A stretch of DNA of 64,000 nt, taken from Antedon mediterranea (taxonomy: Eukaryota > Echinodermata > Crinoidea > Comatulida > Antedonidae). Numbering within the stretch: the stretch's first letter is position 1; every line of letters begins with the position of its first letter. Below are positions 23,401 through 36,000 of this stretch, in pieces. Location: positions 36,948,501 through 37,012,500 of the forward strand of contig NC_092672.1 of NCBI RefSeq assembly GCF_964355755.1, written 5' to 3'. The notes beneath the pieces were generated by a model that saw only the letters and a program-made list of their open reading frames with translations, was not told the origin of the DNA and did not search any database. Position numbers and translations under genes: made by a program.

Positions 23401-26400
23401 CTGGTTTTTTGTAAGTGACGCTGAACAGCGCCACCAGCCGTCTGGTTGGTATTGACGGTAGAGCGTCTCCGCTGGCCCCCTCCTGCTTCAACTTTTTCCA
23501 GCAAACTATCATATGTATGTGGGAGGTCATACCCACCAATGTCTCTGTTGATATTATGTGGTCTGTGGTATGCTCAGTAAGGGGTTGAACTATGCGGTTA
23601 GCGGTGATCGAAACAACAGCAGGTCCATTGAAGAAATAATTGTTTCAACGGAAATGATATGTAAATTGGATAGCATACCGTTGGAAGAGAAGGATACCAT
23701 CAGAGGAAAGGTAACTAGCATTCTTAAATCATCTAAACCCCCACTCCCCAATTTAAGTAGAACAGAAAGAAATGCTTTAGAAGGGTTAAAGAAAGATAAA
23801 GAAGTGATGGTATTGCCAGCTGACAAAGGGCGTGCAACGGTGGTTATAAACACAGAGGATTATGTAAATAAAGTCAATCGAATGCTGAGTGATAAAAAGG
23901 TATATGGAAAGTTGACTACCAATCCGACCAAAAAACACAAGGAAAAACTAATAAAGACACTGGGTAGATTTTTAAAAGAAGAAAAGATCACATGGGCACA
24001 AAAATGTAGTTTGTACCCCACCGCAGAGGTAGTACCTAGAATTTACTGTCTGCCAAAAATCCATAAACCTGACTGGCCTCTCAGACCTATTGTTGACAAC
24101 ATCAACTCTGTTTTTTATCACGTGTCTAAGTTTATCGCAAAGGAGGTGTTAAGCCCCTTGGTTGGTCTAAGTAAATATCATGTGACCAATGCGAAAGAAC
24201 TGGCGGAAGACCTAAAACAGTTGATACTCCTGGAAAATGAGGTGATGGTGTCTTTTGACGTCATCTCGTTGTTTACAAAAACACCCACAGGCCAAGCCTT
24301 GGAGGTTGTAAGATCATACTTGGAAAAAGATACAACACTACATAAGAGAACGAAATTAACAGTAGAAGACATCATGGAACTCATCTACCAGTTAATTAAT
24401 GCGACATATTTCACATTTCAACAACAGATTTATGAACAGCACGAAGGTATTGCAATGGGATCTCCGGTAAGCCCTCTGATAGCGAATATCTATTTAGAAT
24501 GGTTAGAAGAGGAAGCCATTAAGAGCGCAGATAGAACCATCAAACCACGTTTTTGGAGACGGTATGTTGATGATGTTTTTGCCATTGTCCATAAAGATGC
24601 ACCTCTCCCCCTCAATCGCCATCTTGATAGCATTGACCCGTCGGGCAACATCAAGTTTACCACAGAAATAATGTCAGAGAAACAAATACCATTCTTGGAC
24701 ATGATTATCACGATTAAACAAGATGGAACACTCGCTACCAAGGTATACCGAAAACCAACTCACACCGACCAATACTTGGACTTCCACTCTAATCATCCCT
24801 TAGAACACAAACTAAGCGTGGTTAACAAAAGTCAAAAAACAAACCAGAAGAACGCCAAAGAAAGGAAATGGAGAAGATGAAAGCTCACATAGGTATCCCA
24901 TACATACACGGAATTTCTGAAAAGATTCGACGCACTTTTGCTAAGCACAAAGTGAACACTTTCTTCATTCCAAGTAATAAATTAAAGAATGGACTGGTCC
25001 ACCCAAAAGATAGAATAAAAACGGTAGACATGTGCGGGGTTATATACGAAGTGAACTGTCTAAACTGTGAGAAAGTATATATAGGAGAGACCGGAAGGGC
25101 ACTGAATACAAGAATTGGGGAACATAAAAAAGACGTATCAACACACAACCAAGTAGTTAGAACACGTGCAAATAGAAATTCTTCATCCAAGGTTTTACAT
25201 AAGTCAGCCATAACTGACCACGCTATAGGGAATGACCATATTCCAAATTGGAATGCGAGAGTTATTGAAAAAGAAGCACAGACAGACAAAAGAAAGATAA
25301 AAGAATCTATCTGCATAAGAAAAAGACCACATAATATCAACAGAGACATTGGTGGGTATGACCTCCCACATACATATGATAGTTTGCTGGAAAAAGTTGA
25401 AGCAGGAGGGGGCCAGCGGAGACGCTCTACCGTCAATACCAACCAGACGGCTGGTGGCGCTGTTCAGCGTCACTTACAAAAAACCAGACCATTCCAACCC
25501 AGGCATTAGTCTGAAGCAGCTGACAGATTGTCGGCGACACGTCACGAAGGTAATTTTATTCCTTTTCGGTGTCTTGGTTTAACATAAAAGTAAAAATCCA
25601 CAAAAAAAGTTTATATAATGTTTAAATGGCCTTTTCATAGTGTTATTATTTAAACCAATTTCAAATCTTTCATTCATTAACTATTTGACAATAAAGTTAT
25701 CTTGTATCTTTTATGTAAACTGTTTTCAATTTCCATTTTGGTGAGCCACTTGACAGTGATACATTTCGCTTTTTGGTTAACAAGTCTATTGGATTTTGAA
25801 CTCTTTTCTTTTGTTATTTATTTGTTCTTTTCTGACATCAGGAAAATAGATGCATCTTTTAAAGACACCTTCCCTACAATTTGTGATGTTTTGTAAAAAT
25901 AACACATATATATTACTTTAAAAACATTAAACCAGGTCATTCCTTGTCTTAAATGTACGTTTTATGGTAAATTATGATAAAAAGTGAGAAACAATGCACT
26001 ACCTAAGTAGCTCACGGTCTTTAGGCCTAGCCTAGCTAGGCTTAGTTTTGTAGGCCTAGCTGGTAAACATCGGTAACGTACGAACATCGTACGCTAGCTA
26101 TATACATAGCCCGACGTTATATAGTTGCTGCATTAATTGTCTTTCTATTTTTGCCAGACTCCGTTGATACAAATTGGGGAAAACCTGGTATTTTTGCTGA
26201 AAAGTTAGGAGTCTTCCATTTGTTTTGGCCTCGCGATCGATCGAAAAGTGGGTTAATTACAGAAGAAAAGCAGAAATATCAATCCGCGCGCAATGCATTT
26301 TGGGATTTATAGCGGGCCGCTATCATTATTGGAATCGACTTACTTTTCACATTTTTAACCATTTAAAGACAAAATAGGTTATCGCAATAGGAGTATTATT

Positions 26401-28353
26401 TTTACATTAAATATAGTTTGTGATCTTAAAATAGATCTAAAAAACGTAGGGAAGGCGTCTTTAAACAAATTCTTAGATTACAGTTAAATTCTGCTACAGT
26501 AGTAGACGGACATTTTTACCGGTTTGATTAGCAAAACCCATGTAAAGCTCTGTCTACACTATCAAGCTTTATGTGATGTGCCCATATTCTAAACCCATGT
26601 AAAGCTCTGTCTACACTATCAAACTTTATGTGATGTGCCCATATTCTTGATATGATGATGTTACAGGAAAAAATTTCATTTAAAAATTTTGTTTAGCAAA
26701 ATTACTAATCAAACTGATTGTTGAGTCAAGAAACATAGTTTTGTATTGCATTTTTTTTGCTACACAATTTGCGAAATATGTAGCAATAGGTTGTTTTGTA
26801 TAGGTTTTTGCTATGCTACACTGGCAAAATTATTCCCTGTGTTATATCACTAACATATTTGGTCACATCACTAACATATTTGGTCACATCACTAACATAT
26901 TTGGTCACATCACTGCCATATTTGGTCACATCACTGCCATATTTGGTCACATCACTAACACATTTGGTCACATCACTGCCATATTTGGTCACATCACTGC
27001 CATATTTGGTCACATCATACTAGTTTGATAGTAGACAGAGACTAACTCCATAAAACTTTGTATATACATACCTGTTTGCCTATCATTTTGCCAACACGTT
27101 TTGTTGGGAATTCAAATTGATAAACAGTTTGTAAGCTGTCAGGGTTTGTGGTTGATGAAGACGGCATGTTGGTAGAACCACGACCACTGTCAGTTGAACC
27201 CTCGCTGTTTACTTCTGAGCCCTGGTCAGATTCAACATGGTTACTAAAAGATAAACCAATCAGCAGCAAGTTAGACCCTTTCGCTGAATGTACAGCACAT
27301 TATATAATGCACCCTCCACATATTGATACCCACTAGTAAAGTCAAGTTGGACACCCATTTTAAACAATATAATGTTGATTAAATTGATACTGTAAGTTGA
27401 TTGTTAAATGAGTTGATGTCTTAATTTATGCACTTTTCAATTGTATGACCCACTATATGATCCCCGGGAGAGGTGCGTCGTGTACAAATAATTATTGACG
27501 CAGGGGTGCGCCAAAAAACCTAGATGGTATGTCACATCAATGAACAATGGTGTGTCAATGTCTTTACCACCCACCATATCATAAACAACATGGTTACACT
27601 TACAGTGCATCAAAATGGGTGCTATTCATAAGGTATGATGAACATTATATATGACAAATGACGCACCTCTCCCGGGGGTCGTATAGTGTCAATACAAGTG
27701 CATTATTATTTCTAAGCTACAAAAGTTTTAAAAAAAGTACAAGTTGATTAATAATTAAGTTGATTTTCTCACCCTTCCTTATCTTTTGAATGCAATTCAA
27801 TAGGTGAATTCAAATCTATTTCAGATGGAATTGTATCAACTTCATTTGCCCAATTTAATGTTTCCGATGTTCCATTTATGTTGACATCTTTCTTTACCTC
27901 ATCTGATAAAGTATCTTCTTGAATAGATTCCGTTAGCTGCTGACTTGCATTTGATGAACTAATTTCTGGTTCTAAAACTTCAGGAGCTTGATTAGCTAGC
28001 TCACAATTGTTTTCTTTTATTACAATTTTCTCAACAACTAACTCTGTGTTCTCATTATTTAACAAAAAATCATCTTCAAATTCAAAGTTGTTCAATTCTT
28101 TTGAAATTTCTGATAAGTCTGTATCGTGCTTTGCACTGAGTTCGTTACCGAGAGAATCATCATTCTGAATTTGTTTTGAGTTCTCTGGTTTTGAATTTTC
28201 AGCGTTTGAAATTGTGTCCTGTTCATTAATACGCTCAGATGACTTATCAATGCTCTTTTTTGATCGTCGCTTTTTATACGCATAGATGCCTATGAGGCCA
28301 GCAGTAACAAAGGCACCGCAGGTTATTGCCCGTGTATAACGTAATTGTGCCAT
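20416..28353 (-). CDS. AKAP1: AKAP1-like mitochondrial anchor protein (KH + Tudor)
   Basis: Eight minus-strand coding exons join in phase to 525 residues: 28353-27773, 27243-27072, 23193-23097, 22621-22503, 22124-21944, 21555-21340, 20898-20759, 20487-20416 (stop TAA). The N-terminus has a hydrophobic segment (about residues 8-27) followed by KKRRSKKS, as expected for the outer-mitochondrial-membrane anchor of AKAP1. A long acidic, low-complexity region follows, then SEGSTDSGRGST. The KH domain starts near 234 (VGKMIGKQGRSIKNLKEKSG, spanning a splice junction). The Tudor region is at about 330-500 (SWCRAQIVDIHTD, KLVDYGGYARL, LRQIRSDFMSLPFQALE). In animals AKAP1 tethers PKA and RNAs to mitochondria; I could not pick out the PKA-binding helix with confidence. 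The start ATG at 28353 is preceded by a probable 5'-UTR acceptor near 28443. The 3.9-kb intron between the two KH exons holds a Penelope-like element and a MITE-A composite. Confidence 0.93.
20968..21073. mobile_element. MITE-D copy 2
   Basis: A palindromic element of about 106 bp: TTAAAGCTTGGTTGCAACGC at the left and GATTGGAACCAAGCTTAA at the right, with TTGACCAATCAC inside. It lies in an AKAP1-like intron. Confidence 0.75.
23282..23564 (-). repeat. Left terminal repeat of Penelope-like element (inverted copy)
   Basis: This is the reverse complement of 25324-25606 with only scattered differences. Because the right copy encodes the end of the endonuclease, this copy also shows a spurious minus-strand frame. 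It carries a hammerhead-ribozyme-like core on the minus strand (23377-23348). Confidence 0.9.
23570..24880 (+). pseudogene. Penelope-like reverse transcriptase, 3'-disrupted
   Basis: The frame runs from ATG 23570 to a stop at 24878-24880. RT motifs in order: VMVLPADKGRATVVI, RPIVDNINS, VSFDVISLFTKTP (catalytic Asp), GIAMGSPVSPLIANIYLE, the catalytic box RYVDDVFAI, and IPFLDMIITI followed by YRKPTHTDQYL. After HKLSVV the sequence departs from the family pattern: the RT C-terminal/linker stretch normally found before the endonuclease seems to be missing, and the frame shifts and stops. Related proteins carry RT and GIY-YIG in a single polypeptide, so this copy is probably defective. Confidence 0.85.
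24868..25509 (+). pseudogene. Penelope-like GIY-YIG endonuclease part
   Basis: It overlaps the end of the RT frame by 13 bp in another frame. IGIPYIHGISEKIRRTF and LVHPKDRIK match the linker before the nuclease; CGVIYEVNC, then KVYIGETGRALNTRIGEHK, is the GIY-YIG core with its Arg, and a C-terminal stretch runs into the right terminal repeat. It was presumably fused to the RT in the active element; the ATG at 24868 is an internal methionine rather than a proven start. Confidence 0.8.
25324..25606 (+). repeat. Right terminal repeat of Penelope-like element
   Basis: This repeat includes the last coding part of the endonuclease and the hammerhead-like motif at 25511-25540 (CTGAAGC, a stem GCTGAC/GTCGGC, then GCGACAC). 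The left copy reads GCGAAAC at the last position, the expected hammerhead core. Confidence 0.85.
26543..27045. mobile_element. MITE-A copy 3, composite and expanded
   Basis: The left end (TAAAGCTCTGTCTACACTAT) is present twice as a tandem of about 58 bp (26535-26646). After about 200 bp of other sequence, roughly eight 21-bp core units (ATCACTAACATATTTGGTC) run from 26847 to 27015, followed by a right end TAGTTTGATAGTAGACAGAG. It ends 27 bp from the donor of the AKAP1-like KH exon. Confidence 0.75.
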
Positions 28354-30039
28354 CTCGCAAGAACCTAAGTTCTTATTAAAGTGTATGCGTAAAAACAACT
28401 CTTTGTTGTTTTTTTTTTCAGCAATCAAATCTTCAATATGATCCTAAACAAGATTGGGATAAAAAAAATTACATAACATGGCAACATTTACAAAGCATAT
28501 TTGAATGATGATGATAAGTCTGTGGAAAGATTTAATTTTAAGACACTATTAATCGAATTCTAAGCAAGCCTGTGCCCTGTTATTTAACCACCAGTGAGTG
28601 GATGGCCAGTAGGTACCAGAATACGTTGTCGGATTTTGGCCTAGGCTAGCCACTACCCAGGGCCAGGCCTAGGATATTTGTAAAAACTTGTATAGGAATA
28701 AATTAGCTAAGCCCATAAGCTACCAACACTATTCACAATCGTCCTCGCCACACAGTACTCAGCTCCGCCTACAAATCAACCGTGTGGTTGATTTTCCACA
28801 CACAAACAGCATGCTGGACCCAAACTCCACGGATACCATATTTTATTAAGAACAATTTCATACTAAATATAATTTATATTGTTACAATAATAAAACTACA
28901 ATAATTACTAATATTCATTGTTTATTTCGAATAAAAATTTACAATGCAATAAATACAGATACCTGTTTCTTAGAAAGAGAATTTTAATACAATATGGCTC
29001 ACTCCTTCAGACCACGACTCACACAAAAATTGCAAAACCCACGTGCAACACAATCCCGTATATTTGCCACATTTGTCCACGCACCTATTAAACTAAGTAT
29101 CAGTACGTTTGCGAATAAATTCTTTATTAATAAACTATTAACATATATAAATTTTATCAAAATGTTCAAACTTTATTATAATTATATATTTTTTGGAAAA
29201 TTACAATTTTTGTTATAAAATAGTATTTGAATTTAATTTTTGTTAAACGTAAATTATTTGTAGTACGTTCCCCGATAACCTGCATCACCTCACCAACGTG
29301 TGTATTCAGCCGCAATATATTTTTTATTTAGATTGACAATTGTGTGTTAATATATATACAAGTTGCATGAATCTAGATAATATTATTAATGTGGATAAAT
29401 ACATGTAAATAAAATGAACAAATTCATGATTAAAGTAAAAGAACTACTTTGTTATTGATCAAGAGTTCAATGTTTATATGGGTCCTGCGCCATCTACCGA
29501 TGATCAATAAAATGTCAAAGTTCATCTGGAAAATACAAAAAAATCATCAAGCTTGAAAAACGACACAACAACACAGACGAGAGAACGAACGACATTTCAT
29601 CAGTTAAATTCCGCCAAGATAAATAAACGTACGTATACTGAATGCATTAATATAAAGTGTTGTATATTGATGTTGAATATTCACTTGTTCTATTTCTATT
29701 CACATCTTCTTAATCGTCGTTGTGTCAAAATAAATTGCTTTGTTTACTTCTTCAGTTACCCTCCCGTCTCACTCTCATCAGCTGAGATGGCATTGTTCCA
29801 GCAGGCAGCCTTGGTGGTTTAACCGCCTACATAACAGTTGCATCATATTAAATGAATAGCCTGTTTCGTTGGATGGCTTGACGACGTATTGTCAGTGTGT
29901 AATCAACGAGTCAAAATAGAAATGACGTTAAAAACTTGTATGACATTTGGAAATTGCTAATCAATTTTCGAGGGTAGTAACATTTTAATACAGTCTCATA
30001 AATTTGTCCTGGAACGAGTTGTTTGAAACAAAAGTCAAT
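28354..30039. other. Shared upstream region of AKAP1-like and ULK genes
   Basis: The two start codons point away from each other across about 1.7 kb. No other exon is supported. The AKAP1-like 5'-UTR exon probably begins upstream of 28443 (TTGTTTAG acceptor on the minus strand). A bidirectional promoter is possible but no specific motif is claimed. Confidence 0.5.
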
Positions 30040-33000
30040 ATGGAGTGTGTTGGTGACTTTGAATACAACAAAAAAGATTTAATAGGACATGGAGCTTTTG
30101 CCATTGTCTTCAAAGGCCGCCATAAAAAGGTATGGGCATTAACAAAAAATTATAATTTCATAATGAATCGTTACTGTACAGTACATCATCTTAAACTATG
30201 TCTTTTAGACTAGGTAGGCCTATTAAGTATTAATTATCAATTCAAATCAGATATAATTAATTGTAACTTATTTTTTGAAGAACCATCAATCAGTCGCAAT
30301 CAAATGCATTCACAAGAAGAATTTGCTCAAACCTCAAGCGTTACCAGAGAAGGAAATTAGTATCTTGCAGGTAATGTTATTGTTAGGTGCAAATATATTT
30401 TAAATTCAAATTGATGCTGTACACTGTAATATTTTTTGTTTATTGTATGAGATTATGTAATTTTAATTTATTTTTATTTAAATGAAATTTATATAAATTC
30501 ATTTTATTTTAATATTTTTGTTTATTGTATGAGATTATATAAATTTAAGTAATTTTATTTTTATACTGTATATATGTTTTTTTTCATCAATAATTTTATA
30601 TGCAAATTATTACTACAAAATAAAATGAATAAAGACCATAATATGATGGAAACCAATTATATAGTAGTATACCCAATAGGCCTATGTATGATCCAAAATG
30701 TGATGAGGTATGTTTAAAACATTTTAATCAAATTAATAATTTCTATTTTTTCACTTGATTCTTATAGCAACTTAAGCATGAAAATGTTGTGGCTCTTTAC
30801 CATTGTAAGGTGAGTAAATTTGTTTTTTTGTAATAATTGTGGTTAAACATTCAATGAAATGCATTATTTTATTCTACTGAGTCATTTCTTGTAACCGTTA
30901 ATATGTCTTGTTTGATTCTTTGTCATAATTCATAAACAATTTTAAATGAAACAAAACATTTCACGCTATACTAGATTAGCAGGGTTAACAGAATACATAT
31001 TTATATTTTAAATTTCATGTTTTCATTTTGTATCAATAGTTTTAGCTTAAATAATTTTTTATGTAATTTATAGTTTAGTTATTTTGTCTATACAATTACG
31101 GAACAGATAGACATCCTTAAAATTGTTAAGGTAAACAAAGATGGTTAAACCAAATCATATTTACAGGACCTATTTGATGACCCTGTCTATGTTGTCTATA
31201 TAAAATGTTGTCTATATAAAATGTTGTCTATATAAAATTTTGTCAATATTAATACAATTTCCCTTAATTTCAGAAGACAGGTATAAGGCCTATGGTGTTA
31301 ACAAATACATATATGTCAATATATCCTAAAACAATTTAGTAATATTATGTAACAATCTTATATAACTTAATAGATTTTAGGTCAATAGGATGCTAGTAAT
31401 AATACTAGAGTCCAAACTGTGTGATGTGCTATTTCTTTGTTCAGTCACTGGTTCTATTGTTGTGATATGAAATCCAGCAGCTGACCAAGGTTATTTATTA
31501 ACTTTAAAAAGTCTTAAACATTTCATTTAACCTTGCCTCCATTATTATTATTATTGTTAGTCAGATAATGAATTAATTAATTATAGAAATTTAGACAAAG
31601 CATGTAAAATAGTGTATTTATTTTTAAAATGTATTATTTATTATAAAAAAAAAGAGTTCCAATCTAAGTCCATTGTATCATACTGTACTAGAAGCCACTT
31701 TGTCTGTAGTGTAGAAGATCATAAATGAATTGTAGACAAAGCTTGTGAAGTGGAATCCCTCCATTAGAAATCCTCCTTTAACAAAGAGTCTCTCAAATAT
31801 AGGCCACACAAAGACAGTTAATTTATAAACTTAGTCAGACTAATCATTCATTATCTATTTTACAATCTTGGTAGCAACGGTTTAATTAAATACATTATTT
31901 TGTTGTTGAGAAATTGTTGAATGTTGTTAAAATTATTCTAGGTGCTAGATTTGTCCAGTGGCTTGAAGGTTGAAAACAATAGAATTTATTTCAGTTTAAC
32001 TGTATAAAGGTCATCCAGGCTTACAGGTCAACTTTCATAGCTATGACAGGAGTGTGCTGCGGCTGTAGAACTTACTCAGGATTTATTTTAAATCACAATT
32101 CACAAACTAAAATGTAAATTATTCAAATTGAATGAGTAGTTTATGTTTTAGGATATTACAATACAATAGTAAAGCTCTGTCTGCGCTATCAAACTTTACG
32201 TGACAAAAATGTAATGTGCCCATATATGGACATGATGAATGTCATATTACTACTATAGCACTACCATATTTGGGCACATCTTTTGGTTAAACTAGTTTGA
32301 TAGTGTGGACAGAGGTTAACATTTATAAATAAACATGTAATTAAAAATGATTAACAAATAAGAGTGACAGAATACTATACATTTTATATATGCATTTTTT
32401 TTACAAGAAAATATTTTGAAATATTGTTCTAAATTGTTATCTTTATTCCATTTATTTAAAAAGCAGCGTTAATAATCAGAAATACGTATTTCATTGTAAA
32501 TGTCCAGGTCAGTGATTTTTCCAGGTCAGCCAAATCTGATCAACTGTCAAACTGAAGTGTAAACATAAATAATAGCTTATGCAAGGTTTTATGCATGAGC
32601 CTTTTTTGTTTCTATTGTTTACAAAACAGATGCTCAGGGTAGTAACGTTGCCATGGAAACAAGTTTGTGAATAAAACTGTATACATGAGTAAGCCTAGAT
32701 TCATAACATGAACTTTCAGTATACTTTTTATTGTTTACTATGAATTGTGATAAGAAATAAAAACATTTCAAAAAGTGATTTCTTTTAGGTGTTTTAAAAT
32801 GATGTATTCTCTGTTTGTAGGTAACATCAAATTATGTGTACTTAGTTATGGAATTCTGTAATGGAGGAGATTTAGGAGACTACTTACAAGGTATGGGATA
32901 TTATAAAATGTATCAGTATAAAAAAATATACATTATATTTTGGATAATGTTTAGAAAATTTAGTCAAATAAATAAATTAACTTGAAAAAAATAAATGAAA

Positions 33001-36000
33001 TAATGCATTGCACAACGGATTATGTAAGAAATTAAGACATTTCCAGATATCAATATCTTTTGACATAAAAACTAAGGAATGTGTAAATTTTTTCACACAT
33101 TTGGTTTATTTTTTCAGCAAAGAAAACATTGAGTGAAGATACAATTCGAATATTCCTAGGACAGATTGGTAAAATAATGACTACTGTTTATCTTATTATT
33201 ATACTTATCACAGCCCTGAATATAATTTATCATATCTAATCTCCATGACCTTTATATAATCCTTATTAAGTTTTATAAAACAACCTGATATTTTATGAGC
33301 TAATTTAATTATTTGAATTCTTTTTAACCCGCAGCTCAGGCGATGAAAGCGATGCGGTTGAAAGGCATAATTCACCGTGATTTAAAACCGCAAAATCTAT
33401 TACTAAGTTACGTCAGTGAGAAGAAAGAGCCATTACCGAGTGAAATTAGAATTAAAATTGGTGAGTTGTATCAGGGTGTCGCTGTTGCTGTAAATGTTCC
33501 AGTAGATGGCTGTAAGCCACCAACGTATACGGTGCTAAACAATTCAAAAGCCCTAAAATGATCATTTTAAGAAATATGCTATGACCTTATTTTGTCAAAG
33601 CACGGAGTTACACCTAGTAATATTACTAGGAAAATTTCCTGCAATGCGAGACAGGCAATTTATAGCTCCATGTATATGGGAATTTGACATAAAACATAAA
33701 ATAGCTTAACTCTGACTCTATGATTAATCTTAGTTTCAACTCATTTAATGTCATTATAGTAGAATAACCTGTTACTATACTATCACAACCTAGTTGGCTT
33801 AATTGCACACATGTGTGGACAACACAGACAACTTTCATCACATCTAAGGGTCCCCTCAGAGCTACCAAACAGCATTCATTCGTCCGTCACCTTCTCAGTT
33901 AACAAGTTTTCTTTTGTCTTTACAGCTGATTTTGGTTTTGCTAGATCTTTAAAGGGAGACACAATGGCTGTCACCCTGTGTGGCTCTCCTCTCTATATGG
34001 TGGGCATTTTATATTTCTTTATCTTTATATATTTTCAATTTATGTCCTGAATCAATGTCACACCTTGAAATATAGATTATTATTATATATTAGAGTTGTA
34101 GCTTGGTAGATAATTGCCTTTTAATCCCAAGATCCAGTGTTCAATCCTGACAGGATTGTATCCGATGATTGTTTCTACTCCACTATTAAACTTTATGTGA
34201 CAAAAAGATGTGATGTGCCAATATATGGACACGATGATGTCATATTACTACAATATTTAAGCATATCACTACCATATTTGGTTATATCACATTTTTTTTT
34301 GTCAAAACTAGTTTGATAGTGCAGACAGAGCTTAAGCCTCAAATGAGAGATTTTTTATAAGCATACTATAATTTTTCTATCCTGTAATTAATAAGTTATT
34401 TGCTGTTGGATGTATTTAAAAAGAAAAGTTAAAGTTAGAAGCATAAATAATTAAAGAATTTGAATAAATGAAAAAGTTTCAATTCACGTTGAAAAAATAA
34501 TTGATATTCTTAGGCCCCTGAAGTGATCATGTCTCAGCAGTATGATGGTAAGGCTGACCTATGGAGCATTGGCACCATCATCTACCAATGTTTAACTGGT
34601 AAAGCACCATTCCAGGCCTCAACACCACAAGAACTTAAAACATTCTACCTCAAGTCTAAAAATGTGACTCCAAGGTGAGACAAGCAGCAGTATTATTGTA
34701 TTTGGTTATAATCCCACAGCAGTACTTGGTAATCCCACTTCCTAGTTCTTGTTTTTGGGTGTGACCTGTTTAAGTGTTATTAATATATAGTTATACACTA
34801 TATGATATTGATTCCTTTTATTATCCAATATAATGAACTAGTGTTGAAACTCGAAAGCTCTGTAATTTATTTCTGTTATTGCTGTTTTATTGTTTATTGT
34901 ATCTCCATTGAGATCCAGCCACAGATACCTACAGCATTGCCATTTTTTCAGTGCTTATTTTATTTTGTATCTTCATTGAGATCCATCCACTGATATATCG
35001 ACAGCATTGCCAGTTTTCAGTGCTTATTTTATTTTGTATCTCCATTGATATCCAGCCACTGATACCCACAGCATTGTCATTTTGTATCTCCATTGAGATC
35101 CAGCCACTGATACCCACAGCATTGTCATTTTGTATCTCCATTGAGATCCAGCCACTGATACCCACAGCATTGTCATTTTGTATCTCCATTGAGATCCAGC
35201 CATTGATACCCACAGCATTGTCATTTTGTATCTCCATTGAGATCCAGCCACTAATACCCACAGCATTGTCATTTTGTATCTCCATTGAGATCCAGCCACT
35301 GATACCCACAGCATTGTCATTTTGTATCTCCATTGAGATCCAGCCACTGATACCCACAGCATTGTCATTTTGTATCTCCATTGAGATCCAGCCACTGATA
35401 CCCACAGCATTGTCATTTTGTATCTCCATTGAGATCCAGCCACTAATACCCACAGCATTGTCATTTTGTATCTCCATTGAGATCCAGCCACTGATACCCA
35501 CAGCATTGTCATTTTGTATCTCCATTGAGATCCAGCCACTGATACCCACAGCATTGTCATTTTGTATCTCCATTGAGATCCAGCCATTGATACCCACAGC
35601 ATTGTCATTTTGTATCTCCATTGAGATCCAGCCACTGATACCCACAGCATTGTCATTTTGTATCTCCATTGAGATCCAGCCACTGATACCCACAGCATTG
35701 TCATTTTGTATCTCCATTGAGATCCAGCCACTGATACCCACAGCATTGTCATTTTGTATCTCCATTGAGATCCAGCCATTGATACCCACAGCATTGTCAT
35801 TTTGTATCTCCATTGAGATCCAGCCACTAATACCCACAGCATTGTCATTTTGTATCTCCATTGAGATCCAGCCACTGATACCCACAGCATTGTCATTTTG
35901 TATCTCCATTGAGATCCAGCCACTGATACACACAGCATTGTCATTTTGTATCTCCATTGAGATCCAGCCACTGATACCCACAGCATTGTCATTTTGTATC

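Larger units (their letters stand above)
23236..25619 (+). mobile_element. Penelope-like retroelement with 12-bp target-site duplication
   Basis: The element (23248-25607, about 2.36 kb) is flanked by identical 12-bp direct repeats AGTTTATATAAT at 23236-23247 and 25608-25619. Inside are two 283-bp terminal repeats in inverted orientation (23282-23564 and 25324-25606). A 34-bp extension (23248-23281) sits between the left duplication and the left repeat, resembling the short tail described for Penelope elements. It encodes a reverse transcriptase and a GIY-YIG endonuclease on the plus strand, antisense to the AKAP1-like host intron. The two terminal repeats remain very similar, which suggests fairly recent insertion. 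Confidence 0.9.

Noticed and set aside
23306-23539. Minus-strand frame nearly identical to one at 25349 on the plus strand
   Set aside because: These are the two inverted terminal repeats of the Penelope-like element, not a duplicated gene.
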